From: Alphaproteobacteria bacterium
GTDB lineage: Bacteria; Pseudomonadota; Alphaproteobacteria; Reyranellales; Reyranellaceae
Direction of reading: 5' to 3'
Length of the DNA: 64,000 bases
NCBI GenBank assembly: GCA_017308235.1
Contig: JAFKFL010000007.1
Span: 186,001 to 250,000 of the forward strand
Shown: in pieces, positions 40,316-49,440 of the stretch
Layout of the letters: each line of letters starts with the position of its first letter
Position numbering within the stretch: the first letter of the stretch is position 1
Position numbers and translations under genes: made by a program
The notes under the pieces: model-generated
Databases searched by the model: none
What the model was told of the DNA's origin: nothing
Seen by the model: only the letters and a program-made list of their open reading frames with translations

Positions 40316-40942
40316 ATGAAGCGCGATATTTTGCTGATTGAAGGCGATGACCGGCATCGCGTTGCCTTGGTACGAGCCCTGTTGAGACAGGCCTACCGCG
40401 TCACCCTCTGCAGTTCCCTCGAGGAAGCCGACGAAATCCTGCGCTACATCGATTGCGTGGAGGCCGCGCCCGATATGGTGCTGTTCGGCAGCGGGCTTGC
40501 CTCCCGCGCGGCCGCCCGCTTCGAACGGGCGCTGGTCGACCGGTTTCACGACATCAGGGCGATCCATCTGCCACGGCGCTACGAGGCGGAGTCCTTCGTC
40601 GCGACTTTGGGGAAGCCGCCCGCCGCGGGCGACAGCGAGGCCGCGGCGCGGACGTTGAGCGTGCTGCTGATCGAAGCCGATCGCGAGCACCGGGTCGCCA
40701 TCGAGGACAACCTGCGCCTGCGCGGCGATGACGTCGTCGGCTGCTCGTCGGTGGGGGAGGCGGCCGCAGTGTTCGACCATCTCCTCGCTCAGGGCGCGCC
40801 GGTCGATGCCGTTGTCTCGGCGACAAAGGCGCTGGATGCGGAAGGCTTGCGCTTCTGCGCCGCCGCCACGAGCCGCAGGCCCGACCTGCGATGGATCTTC
40901 CTGAAGCAGATCGCACCGATCGGCATGTCGGTCACAGGCTGA
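40316..40942 (+). CDS. Protein of two degenerate receiver (REC-like) domains
   Basis: 208 residues. Each half begins like a response-regulator receiver: 'DILLIEGDDRHRVALVRALL' at the N-terminus and 'SVLLIEADREHRVAIEDNLR' from about 113, keeping an acidic pocket and the following helix. At the expected phosphoacceptor strand the sequence reads 'PDMVLFGSGLAS' and 'VDAVVSATKAL', so the phosphorylated Asp is missing in both. There is no output domain. It may be a phosphorylation-independent adaptor. No histidine kinase is adjacent. Confidence 0.7.
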   Translation: MKRDILLIEGDDRHRVALVRALLRQAYRVTLCSSLEEADEILRYIDCVEAAPDMVLFGSGLASRAAARFERALVDRFHDIRAIHLPRRYEAESFVATLGKPPAAGDSEAAARTLSVLLIEADREHRVAIEDNLRLRGDDVVGCSSVGEAAAVFDHLLAQGAPVDAVVSATKALDAEGLRFCAAATSRRPDLRWIFLKQIAPIGMSVTG

Positions 40943-41091
40943 GACGCAACAAGGTCACTGGTTCGGTCGCGCCAACAGCGGGAGGCTGTAGACGCCGCTG
41001 GCGCACTTGACCGTTGCAAGCGCGGCGCGGCGCCGGCGAGGGTCGAGTGTGGGTCCTCCCAGGCGCCGCCAACGGCGATAGCTCCACAGAT

Positions 41092-41865
41092 TTAAACCGC
41101 CGAGAACCGCTTCATGTCGTCCCGCTCGACGCGCAGCGCTCTGCTGTAGGCGCGGGCGACATTGGCCGTGTCACCCTGCTCGCGCACGCGACCGTCGTCG
41201 ATCCACAAAGCATGGTCGCAAAGCCGAACGACTTCGGCGCTGGAGTGGCTGACGAAGAGGAGCGTGCCGCGTTTGCGGAAGTTGTCGATCCAGTCCATGC
41301 ACTTGCGCTGGAAGGCGGCGTCGCCCACCGACAGCGCCTCGTCGACCACCAGGATCTCGGGATCGATATGAGCGCAGATGGCAAAGGCCAGCCGCACGCG
41401 CATGCCGGCTGAATAGAGCTTCACCGGCTGGTTGATGAAGTCGCCGATGCTGGCGAAGTCGGCGATCGAATCCATGCGATCGAGGACCTCTTGCCGTTTC
41501 AGTCCCAGCACGGCGCCGCCGATCAGCACGTTCTGTCGTCCGGTGGATTCGGCATCGAAAGTGCCGCCCAACGCCAGCACCGGCGCGATGCGGCCGTTCA
41601 CCCAGACCTCGCCCTTCGTCGGCCGGATCATGCCGCATACGATCTGGAGCAGGGTCGACTTGCCGCAGCCGTTGCGTCCCAAGATGCCGACCGATTCGCC
41701 GCGGCGCACCTCGAAGCTGATGTCCTTCAGCGCCCAGAACGAACGGTAGTAGGTGCGCCACGATCCGAACAGCACCTGCTTCATCCATTGCTGCTCGTTG
41801 GCGTAGATCCGGTAGGCCTTGCTGAGATGGCGCGTGCGGATGACGACTTCTGGCTCAGATGACAT
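41092..41865 (-). CDS. Polysaccharide ABC exporter, ATP-binding subunit (Wzt/KpsT-like)
   Basis: 257 residues. Walker A 'GILGRNGCGKSTLLQIVCGM', signature 'YSAGMRVRLAFAICAH', Walker B 'EILVVDEALSVGDAAFQRKC' and H-loop 'LLFVSHSSAEVVRLCD'. The insertion 'GRIAPVLALGGTFDAESTGR' is typical of Wzt/TagH/KpsT exporters of polysaccharides or teichoic acid-like polymers. There is no extra C-terminal carbohydrate-binding domain, so it is the short KpsT form. It pairs with the permease at 41855, with 11-bp overlap, and works at the inner membrane. Confidence 0.93.
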   Translation of the reverse strand: MSSEPEVVIRTRHLSKAYRIYANEQQWMKQVLFGSWRTYYRSFWALKDISFEVRRGESVGILGRNGCGKSTLLQIVCGMIRPTKGEVWVNGRIAPVLALGGTFDAESTGRQNVLIGGAVLGLKRQEVLDRMDSIADFASIGDFINQPVKLYSAGMRVRLAFAICAHIDPEILVVDEALSVGDAAFQRKCMDWIDNFRKRGTLLFVSHSSAEVVRLCDHALWIDDGRVREQGDTANVARAYSRALRVERDDMKRFSAV

Positions 41866-42733
41866 CGGCAATGCTGTCCCGCTGCTTGCCGAAGAACCAG
41901 AAGCCGAAATAGAAAGTCACCAGCGCGCAAACCACGACCCACACGCAAACCCATAGATTGGGGAGCTGCCCAAATACGACGAGGTAGCGCAGCACTTCGA
42001 TGAAGCCGGTCAACACATTGACGTAGAAAATGAGCTTCAGCGTCGGCGAGAAAGTGTCGGTGGAGAAGAACACCGGCGTCGCGAACATCAGAAGCGGCGC
42101 CACGGTCATCATCAGGTAGGCGGTGTCGCGGGTGAAAGCGCCGGCCGCCGACAGCATCCAGGTGAGGCCGATCAGGAAGGCCACGAACGGCACGAACCAT
42201 AGCGGCAGCAACAGCACCGTGAGATGCAGCGTGCCGGTCAGCGCAAACTGGGCGACCAGCATCAGGGCGAGGCCAATCGTGGCGTAGAACGTCGCCCGCA
42301 GCGTCGAGATGATCGGCAGCATCTCCGCCGGAAAGATGGTCTGCTTGATGAAGTGCGCATACTCATGCAGCAGCGACGGCGCGCGATAGGCCATCTCGGT
42401 GAAGAGGTTGAAGGCGATCAGCCCGCCGAAGATGAACAGCGCGTAGTCGAAGTTCGAGCCGGACTTGCCGCCGCCGGGCAGCGACACCGGGCCGCCGGCG
42501 AAGGCCACTGTGTAGACGATCAGCGACAGCAGCGGCGCGGTGATGGCCCACACCCAGCCCGCGACCGATCCCTTGAACCGCTCGGCAAGCTCGCGTCGCA
42601 GGATGGCGTCGACCAGATCGCGGTGGCGCCACGTGGAGACGAAAGGATCGCAAAGGAACGCAGCAAAGCGCGCAAGAATCGTGCGCTTTTTCTTGGCGAC
42701 AACCTTGCCATCAACGATGTGCAACAACGGCAA
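41855..42733 (-). CDS. Polysaccharide ABC exporter, permease subunit (Wzm/KpsM-like)
   Basis: 292 residues if the TTG at 42733 is used (AGGTGAG upstream; no ATG is available in this region, so the start is uncertain). ABC-2-type permease with six membrane helices. The N-terminal interfacial region is 'LVDAILRRELAERFKGSVAG', followed by 'WVWAITAPLLSLIVYTVAF', and 'FGGLIAFNLFTEMAYRAPSL'. 'VLTGFIEVLRYLVVFGQ' near the end is the typical last loop. Together with the Wzt-like ATPase it should export a lipid-linked polymer across the inner membrane. Confidence 0.92.
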   Translation of the reverse strand: MPLLHIVDGKVVAKKKRTILARFAAFLCDPFVSTWRHRDLVDAILRRELAERFKGSVAGWVWAITAPLLSLIVYTVAFAGGPVSLPGGGKSGSNFDYALFIFGGLIAFNLFTEMAYRAPSLLHEYAHFIKQTIFPAEMLPIISTLRATFYATIGLALMLVAQFALTGTLHLTVLLLPLWFVPFVAFLIGLTWMLSAAGAFTRDTAYLMMTVAPLLMFATPVFFSTDTFSPTLKLIFYVNVLTGFIEVLRYLVVFGQLPNLWVCVWVVVCALVTFYFGFWFFGKQRDSIADVI

Positions 42734-42828
42734 TTCTACTCACCTGGCCGGAAGGGGGTCGGCCTCTCTTCGGCCGCCTTATCTATAGTACCACGCTGGC
42801 GGTGCAACTGCTTCGCCCGGTGGGGTTT

Positions 42829-43893
42829 TCACCGGAATCTCGGCATTACCTGCTCGCCGAACCGGCGCATCGACGCGACGTTGAGATCGTGCGGCATGGC
42901 GCCAAAACCGGTTTGGCAGAGGAGATGGCGCACACCCGCCTCCTGGAGCTCCGCGACCTGCTCGGTCACCCGCTTGGGCGTCCCGTAGAGCGAGCCCGTT
43001 TCGAGGACGTAGGGGATGGCCACGTCGTCGGCCACCCTGGGGTCGGTCCAGGGATTGAGCGTTTCGGGGGCCGGCGAGAAGTCGGGCGGATTATAGGCTT
43101 CGCGCACATGCATCATATGGGCGCGCGTCTCGGCCAGGAGGTTGGCAAGCTCGTCCTCCGCCTGCGCCTGGGAGTCGGCGACGTAGACATTGCGCCAGAG
43201 GGCGCTGCGGCCCAGCAGCCGATCGCGCGTGGCTTCGTCATGGCCGCCGGCTTGCAGGCCCTTGTCGTAAAGGGCCCAGCGCTCGCGGATCCGCGCCACC
43301 GGCAGTCGCGCGGTCAGGATCGGCAGGCCGAGCCGGCCGCATTCCTCGAACGAGGCTGGCGAGATGACGCTGCGCCAGAGCGGCGGGCCCGGCTGCTGCA
43401 CCGGCTTGGGCCGTAGCGCCGGCACCTGGACGCGATGGAACTGGCCATCGTAGCGGAAGGGCTCGCCGCTCCAGGCGCGCTCCAGGATCTCGACGGTCTC
43501 TGCCATCCGCTCGCGGCTGTCGGCGCTGGTCAGGCCGTGACCCACGAACTCGTATTCGTTGTAGACCGTGCCCTTGCCGAGGCCGACGTCGATGCGGCCG
43601 TTGCTGAGATTGTCGAGCAGTGCCAGTTGGGTGGCGAGCCGGACGGGGTGATGGAACGGCGTCTGCACGACGGCAAAGCCGATGCGCACGCGCTCTGTTC
43701 TCATGGCAAGTGCGGAAGCAAACAACAGCGAGTCGTTATAGACACTCTCGCCTGTGAAATAGTGCTCGGTCAGCCACACGTCGCTGAAACCCAACCGCTC
43801 GGCCAGGCAGGCCTGCTCGATCAGCTGGCCGATGCGTTCGGCATCCTCCTCGGGCGACGGCGATAGCGCCAAGGTCAGCCAGCCAAATTCCAT
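42829..43893 (-). CDS. LLM-class flavin-dependent oxidoreductase
   Basis: 354 residues from the ATG at 43893 (GAGGG upstream). Luciferase-like TIM barrel: 'LGFSDVWLTEHYFTGESVYN', 'TERVRIGFAVVQTPFHHPVR', 'LDNLSNGRIDVGLGKGTV', 'SRERMAETVEILERAWSG' and 'RYDGQFHRVQVPALRPKPV'. It uses reduced flavin and O2, or F420 in some branches; the substrate is not deducible. It lies upstream of the ABC exporter genes on the same strand but is probably not part of polysaccharide export. Confidence 0.9.
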   Translation of the reverse strand: MEFGWLTLALSPSPEEDAERIGQLIEQACLAERLGFSDVWLTEHYFTGESVYNDSLLFASALAMRTERVRIGFAVVQTPFHHPVRLATQLALLDNLSNGRIDVGLGKGTVYNEYEFVGHGLTSADSRERMAETVEILERAWSGEPFRYDGQFHRVQVPALRPKPVQQPGPPLWRSVISPASFEECGRLGLPILTARLPVARIRERWALYDKGLQAGGHDEATRDRLLGRSALWRNVYVADSQAQAEDELANLLAETRAHMMHVREAYNPPDFSPAPETLNPWTDPRVADDVAIPYVLETGSLYGTPKRVTEQVAELQEAGVRHLLCQTGFGAMPHDLNVASMRRFGEQVMPRFR

Positions 43894-44116
43894 CCTCAAG
43901 TCCCTCACGCGAACGCGATGGAGTAAAAACTAGCACCAAACAGCGGTTCCTCGTACGAATAGGTCTCCCAGACCCAAGCTTGTGGACAGACGCTGCCGTG
44001 GCGTTTCGTCCCTGGCACGGTGCGGGCAATATGCCAGCGGCGTGACAACGCATCTGTGACCGGCAGCCACCGAATGATCACTTTAAAGGCACGGGGCACT
44101 GACGAATGCTTGCGAC
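43894..44116. other. 223-bp divergent spacer
   Basis: Less GC-rich than its neighbours and without a convincing gene. It must contain promoters of the LLM gene and the FkbM gene. No strong repeat is visible. Confidence 0.3.
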
Positions 44117-44884
44117 ATGCTAAAGATCGTTAAGGATTGCGTGCTGAAAGTCAGCCGCTCGTTCGGCTATGACATTGTCCCTCTGCGCGAGATGAAGGAA
44201 CGCGACTTTGCGCTCCATCTGCGCGCGTTGCTTAACTTTTTGAAGGTCGATTGCGTGCTCGATGTCGGCGCCAATGTCGGCCAGTACCATGACTTCTTGC
44301 GTGACAAGGTTTTATACGATGGCCCGATCGTGTCGTTCGAGCCGGTCAGCCGTCATGTCGACTTCCTGCGCGAGCGCGCCCGCACCGACGGCGGCTGGCA
44401 CATCGAGGGCTATGCGCTGGGTGCCAAGGACGGCAACCTGCCGATCAACGTCATGGTGTCCGACCAGTTCAGCTCGTTCCTGCAGCCGGACAACAGCCGC
44501 GTACGCGCCTATGACGGGCTGAACGTGCCCTGCCATGTCGAGAACGTGCTGGTGCGCACACTCGATGTCGTGATGCCGGTGCTGCAGCAGAAGCTCGGCT
44601 TCCAACGGCCTTATCTCAAGCTCGACACGCAAGGCTTCGACATCGAGGTGCTGCAGGGTGCGCGCGACAGCCTCGCCGAGGTACGGGCGCTGCAGACCGA
44701 GGCGTCGGTCATCGGCATCTACAAGGGCATGCCGGGATATATGGACACGATCCGCTATCTCGACGAACGCGGCTTCGACATCACCGGCTTCTATCCGGTG
44801 AGCCGCGACAGCTCGCTGCGGCTGGTCGAGTTCGACTGCGTGATGATCAACCGCGCTGCGGCTGCTGTTCAGGCTGCTGCTTAA
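44117..44884 (+). CDS. FkbM-family methyltransferase (first copy)
   Basis: 255 residues. SAM-binding core 'VDCVLDVGANVGQYHDFLRD' (motif I), 'GPIVSFEPVSRHVDFLRERA' (motif II) and 'PYLKLDTQGFDIEVLQGARD' are the FkbM signature. Members methylate hydroxyl groups, often on sugars of surface polysaccharides or secondary metabolites. The location beside an ABC polysaccharide exporter and glycosyltransferases supports methylation of a glycan. The stop lies 38 bp inside the convergent glycosyltransferase gene, an unusual tail-to-tail overlap. Confidence 0.9.
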   Translation: MLKIVKDCVLKVSRSFGYDIVPLREMKERDFALHLRALLNFLKVDCVLDVGANVGQYHDFLRDKVLYDGPIVSFEPVSRHVDFLRERARTDGGWHIEGYALGAKDGNLPINVMVSDQFSSFLQPDNSRVRAYDGLNVPCHVENVLVRTLDVVMPVLQQKLGFQRPYLKLDTQGFDIEVLQGARDSLAEVRALQTEASVIGIYKGMPGYMDTIRYLDERGFDITGFYPVSRDSSLRLVEFDCVMINRAAAAVQAAA

Positions 44885-46097
44885 GCCCTTCCATCATCGA
44901 GCAGAGCCTCGTCGCGTCGTCGTCGGCGACGAACATCTCGCGCGGCACGGCGCGAAGGCGAGCGCGGATGTGCTCGTAGTCGGCGACCGTCAGGGTCTCG
45001 AAGAAATGCACCAGTTGCTCCTCGAGCGGCCGCTCGAAGGTGAAACCGATGTGGTGGCGCTCCAGCACCGAGCCGACCTCGAAGCTGCGCACGGCGAGGC
45101 ACGGCACGCCGAAGTAGCCCGACTCGTAGAAGCGGCAGGGCATCAGCCAGCGTGAATTGTGATCGGTGTGCTCGAGGTCGAGTGCCCAGGCGAAGTCGAC
45201 GCTGCTGTAAAGCTCCTCGAGATCCTTGTGCGGCACGTAGGGCCCGCCGAACTCGATGTTGGGCAGCCGTGCGAGGGCGGTGTGGAACGAGGCCGGGTCG
45301 ACCGTGGTGAGGGCGCCACGGAACTTGAAGTGGACGCGGCCCTGCAGGCGTTCGGCCAACCGCGTCATGAGGTCGAAGGTCCCCTGGCCGCGGATCAGCC
45401 CGAAGTAGCCCACGATCCACGGGCTGCCGCGCTCGCGTGTCGTGGTCTCCGCCGCCGTGTCGGCGCCCGGGCGGTCGACCGCGGTGATCGAGGGATGCAG
45501 CTTGTTCTCGAGCAGGAACCATGGCCCGCGGTACTTCTGCGTCGTCGCATAGTACTGGCGATGGAATGCGGGCGAGGACAGCACCAGGAGCTTGACGCCA
45601 TGCAGGCAAAGCCGCTCGATCCATCGGAACAACATCGGGCCCACGCCGCGAGCGGCAAGGAACGGCGGGATGTCGAGCACTTCGTACACGATCGGCGCGC
45701 GGCTGAATGCGATCAATCGCGCGAACAGCGCCAGTATCAGCTGGTCGAGATTGCGCGCGTAGAAGAGGCCGGAACCTTTCAGCCGGCGGCGATTGGCGAT
45801 GATCGCAGGCAGCGCGCCGAACATCGCGCGCAGGCGATGCCAGTACCGTCCGTCGACGGTGAGCCCCAGCGGCACGTAAGGCCAAGCCGGCTGGTGGCCG
45901 GTGTTGTAGCGCGTGCGATGGAAGCCGAAGACGGTGATGTCGAAGCCGTGGTCGATAAACTGCTGGATGCGTTTCAGTGTTGTCGCATCGCTCACTTCGG
46001 AGCAAAAATAGAACAACTTGTTGGGCACAGGCACGGCCGCCGCGATGGACCGATTCTGCACGCCGTCGCGCACCAGTTCGTCGACCGTTCCGAACAT
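44847..46097 (-). CDS. Glycosyltransferase, GT-B-like (family 4 type)
   Basis: 416 residues from the ATG at 46097; the frame also opens at 46175 (442 residues), and no good ribosome site decides. N-terminal Rossmann part 'KLFYFCSEVSDATTLKRIQQ', then 'LFYARNLDQLILALFARLIA'. In the C-terminal part 'PWIVGYFGLIRGQGTFDLMT', 'IEFGGPYVPHKDLEELYSSV' and 'PCRFYESGYFGVPCLAV' carry the nucleotide-sugar-binding Glu motif ('YESGYFGVP'). It probably adds a sugar to the surface glycan. The last 38 bp overlap the convergent FkbM gene. Confidence 0.82.
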   Translation of the reverse strand: MFGTVDELVRDGVQNRSIAAAVPVPNKLFYFCSEVSDATTLKRIQQFIDHGFDITVFGFHRTRYNTGHQPAWPYVPLGLTVDGRYWHRLRAMFGALPAIIANRRRLKGSGLFYARNLDQLILALFARLIAFSRAPIVYEVLDIPPFLAARGVGPMLFRWIERLCLHGVKLLVLSSPAFHRQYYATTQKYRGPWFLLENKLHPSITAVDRPGADTAAETTTRERGSPWIVGYFGLIRGQGTFDLMTRLAERLQGRVHFKFRGALTTVDPASFHTALARLPNIEFGGPYVPHKDLEELYSSVDFAWALDLEHTDHNSRWLMPCRFYESGYFGVPCLAVRSFEVGSVLERHHIGFTFERPLEEQLVHFFETLTVADYEHIRARLRAVPREMFVADDDATRLCSMMEGLKQQPEQQPQRG

Positions 46098-46222
46098 GTG
46101 AGTGAGTATTGACGCTAAGCTTGCAGTGCCGATGTGACCAATCTGTGGCGCTCGCACGTGCGAAATAGGCGTCACAGGTTGATCACTGGCCCGGATAGCG
46201 CGTGCGATGTCTCTATGCCGCT

Positions 46223-47395
46223 ATGGATGCGCACATGGACACGACGATCTCCCCCGACGCCGTGAGATCTACCCGTAAACCTCGTTTTGAGCAAATCGCG
46301 ATCACTTCGGTCTTCGGCAATCCGCTGGAGCGCCGGACATGGTCGGGTGCACCTGCGAACGTCGCGGGCGGGCTCACGCGGCTCGGCGTCGAGGTGAAGG
46401 GTATCCATCCCAGCGTCAGCAAGCTCACCAAGATCGGCATCGCGGCCAGCGACATGCTGGCGGGACGCGGTCGGCCACGGTCTGGCGAGCAGGTGATACG
46501 CAGCCTCGCCACCCGCCGGCGGCTCGCCGAACAGATCTCCGCGGAGGCGCGGAAGATGGGCGTTCGCCATGTCCTGCACTGCGGGACCCTCGACCTGTTG
46601 CCCCGCGTCGATGCAGGGTCCGACATCCGGCACTACCTCTACTGCGACCACACCTGGGCGCTTGCCGCGCTGCACCATGTGCATGCGCCATATTACACGC
46701 GCCGCGCACTGGCGGCGTTCGACGAGGCCGAGCGCCAGTCGCTGGACGGCGTGGAGCACGTCTTCACCTTCGGCCGATACGTTCGTGACAATCTGATCGA
46801 CCACTACGGTCTCGCGCCCGATCGTGTCACTGCGGTAGGATCAGGCATGGGGTCGATCGAGCCATGGCACGGCCCCAAGGATTACTCACGGCCAAAGCTC
46901 CTGTTCGTCGCCAAGCACCTGTTCCAGGCCAAGGGCGGTCTCCTGCTGGTGGAGGCTTTCCGTCGCGCGCGTGAACGCCGGCCCGACCTGTCGCTCACGA
47001 TCGTGGGCGACCAGCGCAGCCGTGCCCATGTCGAAAGCGTTGCTGGTATTGAGTTGCGCGATCACCTGCCATGGGAGGAGCTGCAGCGGCTCTACCGCGA
47101 CTCGGTGCTGTTGGTTCAGCCGATGCTCAACGACCCGTGGGGTCAGGTTTATCTCGAAGCGATGGTTTCGCGCACGCCGGTGATGGGTCTCGACCGCAAC
47201 GGGCTGCCGGAACTGGTGGATGGCGGCAAGCAGGGGTTCCTCGTCGCGCGCGAAGACCCCGATGCGCTGGCGGACGCCATCCTCGACGCGCTCTCCGACC
47301 CCGGTCGGCTCGAGCGCATGGCGTCGGTCGCGCAGCGTCATGCGGTCCAGACATATTCCTGGGACCGTACTGCCGAACAAATTCTTTTCTCCTGA
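46223..47395 (+). CDS. Glycosyltransferase family 4 protein
   Basis: 390 residues from the ATG at 46223; alternatives at 46202 (GTG) and 46235 (ATG). GT-B fold: the N-terminal acceptor domain starts '[20 protein letters not shown]', and the C-terminal domain has '[20 protein letters not shown]', '[20 protein letters not shown]' and the retaining-GT Glu motif '[20 protein letters not shown]'. It probably uses a nucleotide sugar for the surface polysaccharide. It lies immediately upstream of gmd and fcl, so GDP-fucose or another GDP-sugar may be its donor (inference). Confidence 0.88.
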   Translation: MDAHMDTTISPDAVRSTRKPRFEQIAITSVFGNPLERRTWSGAPANVAGGLTRLGVEVKGIHPSVSKLTKIGIAASDMLAGRGRPRSGEQVIRSLATRRRLAEQISAEARKMGVRHVLHCGTLDLLPRVDAGSDIRHYLYCDHTWALAALHHVHAPYYTRRALAAFDEAERQSLDGVEHVFTFGRYVRDNLIDHYGLAPDRVTAVGSGMGSIEPWHGPKDYSRPKLLFVAKHLFQAKGGLLLVEAFRRARERRPDLSLTIVGDQRSRAHVESVAGIELRDHLPWEELQRLYRDSVLLVQPMLNDPWGQVYLEAMVSRTPVMGLDRNGLPELVDGGKQGFLVAREDPDALADAILDALSDPGRLERMASVAQRHAVQTYSWDRTAEQILFS

Positions 47396-47414
47396 TACGG
47401 GAAGGCCAAGTTAT

Positions 47415-48506
47415 ATGTTCAAGCAAGCAGACAAGGTCGCTTTGATCAGCGGCATCACCGGCCAGGACGGCGCCTATCTGGCCGATCTGCTGCTGAGCAA
47501 GGGCTACATTGTCCACGGCATCAAGCGGCGCGCGTCCTCGCTCAACACCGAACGCATCGACTATCTCTATCGCGACCGGCATGACGCGGGCGTGCGGCTG
47601 TTCCTGCACTACGGCGACATGACCGACTCGACCAACATCCTGCGCCTGATCGGCGAGGTCCGGCCGACCGAGATCTACAATCTCGCGGCCCAGAGCCACG
47701 TGCAGGTGAGCTTCGAGACGCCGGAATACACGGCCAACACCGACGCGCTGGGCACGCTGCGCATGCTGGAGGCGATCCGCATCCTGCGCATGGAGGACCG
47801 GGTCCGCTTCTACCAGGCCTCGACCTCCGAGCTGTTCGGCAAGGTGCGCGAGACGCCGCAGCGCGAGCTGACGCCGTTCTATCCGCGCAGCCCCTATGCG
47901 GTGGCCAAGCTCTATGCCTACTGGATCACGGTGAACTACCGTGAGGCCTACAACATGCATGCCTCCAACGGCATCCTGTTCAACCACGAATCGCCGATCC
48001 GCGGCGAGACGTTCGTGACGCGCAAGATCACGCGCGCGGTGGCCGCGATCGAGCGTGGCACCCAGGAGCGGCTCTACCTCGGCAACCTCGACGCCAAGCG
48101 CGACTGGGGCCATGCCCGCGACTATGTCGAGGGGATGTGGCGCATCCTGCAGCAGGACGAATCAGACGACTATGTGCTGGCGACCGGCGAGACCCATACG
48201 GTGCGCGAGTTCGTCGAACTGGCCTTCCGGCAAATCGGCCGCGACCTCGAATGGCGGGGCAGCGGTGCCGACGAGACCGGCGTGTGCAAGCGCACCGGCC
48301 AGGTGCTGGTTGCGCTCGATGCGGCCTATGTGCGGCCGACCGAGGTCGACCTGCTGCTGGGCGATGCAAGCAAGGCCGCGGCGAAGCTCGGCTGGAAGCA
48401 TCGCACGACCTTTCCCGAGCTCGTCGCCGAGATGGTCGAGGCCGATCGCATGATCCTGCGTTCCACCGGAGCACGGAATGAGCCCGTCCTACACGCTGCG
48501 CAATAA
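47415..48506 (+). CDS. gmd: GDP-mannose 4,6-dehydratase
   Basis: 363 residues from the ATG at 47415 (GGGAAGG upstream). Extended SDR: '[20 protein letters not shown]' (NADP-binding GxxGxxG), '[18 protein letters not shown]', '[20 protein letters not shown]', Ser/Thr-Glu site '[12 protein letters not shown]', catalytic Tyr-Lys in '[20 protein letters not shown]', '[20 protein letters not shown]' and '[14 protein letters not shown]'. It makes GDP-4-keto-6-deoxymannose, the precursor of GDP-fucose, GDP-rhamnose or perosamine. The start of fcl lies 29 bp inside its 3' end. Confidence 0.97.
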   Translation: MFKQADKVALISGITGQDGAYLADLLLSKGYIVHGIKRRASSLNTERIDYLYRDRHDAGVRLFLHYGDMTDSTNILRLIGEVRPTEIYNLAAQSHVQVSFETPEYTANTDALGTLRMLEAIRILRMEDRVRFYQASTSELFGKVRETPQRELTPFYPRSPYAVAKLYAYWITVNYREAYNMHASNGILFNHESPIRGETFVTRKITRAVAAIERGTQERLYLGNLDAKRDWGHARDYVEGMWRILQQDESDDYVLATGETHTVREFVELAFRQIGRDLEWRGSGADETGVCKRTGQVLVALDAAYVRPTEVDLLLGDASKAAAKLGWKHRTTFPELVAEMVEADRMILRSTGARNEPVLHAAQ

Positions 48507-49440
48507 GAAGGTCTGGGTCGCCGGCGATCGCGGGCTGGTGGGCAGCGCCATTGTGCGCCGCCTGAAAAGCGAGGATTGCGAGATCGTGACGGCGCCGCGC
48601 GAGCAGGTTGACCTGCGCCGGCCCGACCAGGTCGAGAAATGGATGCGTGACGTGCGCCCGCAGGCGGTGTTCCTGGCGGCGGCGCGGGTCGGCGGCATTC
48701 ACGCCAACAGCACGCGGCCGGGCGAGTTCATCTACGACAATCTCGCCATCCAGACGACGGTGGTCGAAGCCTGCCGCAAGGTCGACGTCGAGAAGATGTT
48801 GTTGTTGGGCTCGACCTGCATCTATCCGCGGCTGGCGCCGCAACCGATGCCGGAGGACTCGCTCCTGACCGGCCCGCTCGAGCCCACCAACGAATGGTAT
48901 GCGGTGGCCAAGATTGCCGGCATCAAGCTCGGCCAGGCCTACCGGCGCCAGTATGGCTGCGACTACATCTCGGCCATGCCGACCAACCTCTACGGCATCG
49001 GCGACAATTTCGATCGCCTGCAAAGCCATGTCGTGCCGGCCCTGATCCTGAAGGCGCACGAGGCCAAGCTCGCCCGTGCGTCCCATATCGAGGTGTGGGG
49101 CACCGGTAACGTGCGACGAGAGCTCCTCTATGTCGACGATGCCGCCGATGGCATGGTCTTCCTGATGAAGAATTATTCGGACGAGGGGATCGTCAACATC
49201 GGTACCGGCGAGGACGTGCCGATTCGTGATCTCGTGAGCGCCGTATGTGAGACGGTGGGCTATCAAGGCACGCCGCGTTTCGACGCCTCGCGGCCCGACG
49301 GCACGCCGCGCAAGCTGGTCGATGTCAGCCGCATCAATGCGCTGGGATGGACCGCCAAGACCTCGTTGAAGGACGGGTTGGCGCTCACCTATCGCTGGTT
49401 CCTCGAGAATGTCGCTTCGGAAAAGCGCCGCGTCGCCTGA
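48478..49440 (+). CDS. fcl: GDP-L-fucose synthase
   Basis: 320 residues, normal length. SDR epimerase/reductase: '[19 protein letters not shown]' (usually 'VAGHRGMVGSAI'; here His is Asp), '[20 protein letters not shown]', '[20 protein letters not shown]', '[20 protein letters not shown]' with the catalytic Tyr-Lys, and '[15 protein letters not shown]'. It epimerises and reduces the Gmd product to GDP-L-fucose. Overlaps on both sides (gmd 29 bp, flippase 32 bp) show tight coupling. Confidence 0.96.
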   Translation: MSPSYTLRNKKVWVAGDRGLVGSAIVRRLKSEDCEIVTAPREQVDLRRPDQVEKWMRDVRPQAVFLAAARVGGIHANSTRPGEFIYDNLAIQTTVVEACRKVDVEKMLLLGSTCIYPRLAPQPMPEDSLLTGPLEPTNEWYAVAKIAGIKLGQAYRRQYGCDYISAMPTNLYGIGDNFDRLQSHVVPALILKAHEAKLARASHIEVWGTGNVRRELLYVDDAADGMVFLMKNYSDEGIVNIGTGEDVPIRDLVSAVCETVGYQGTPRFDASRPDGTPRKLVDVSRINALGWTAKTSLKDGLALTYRWFLENVASEKRRVA

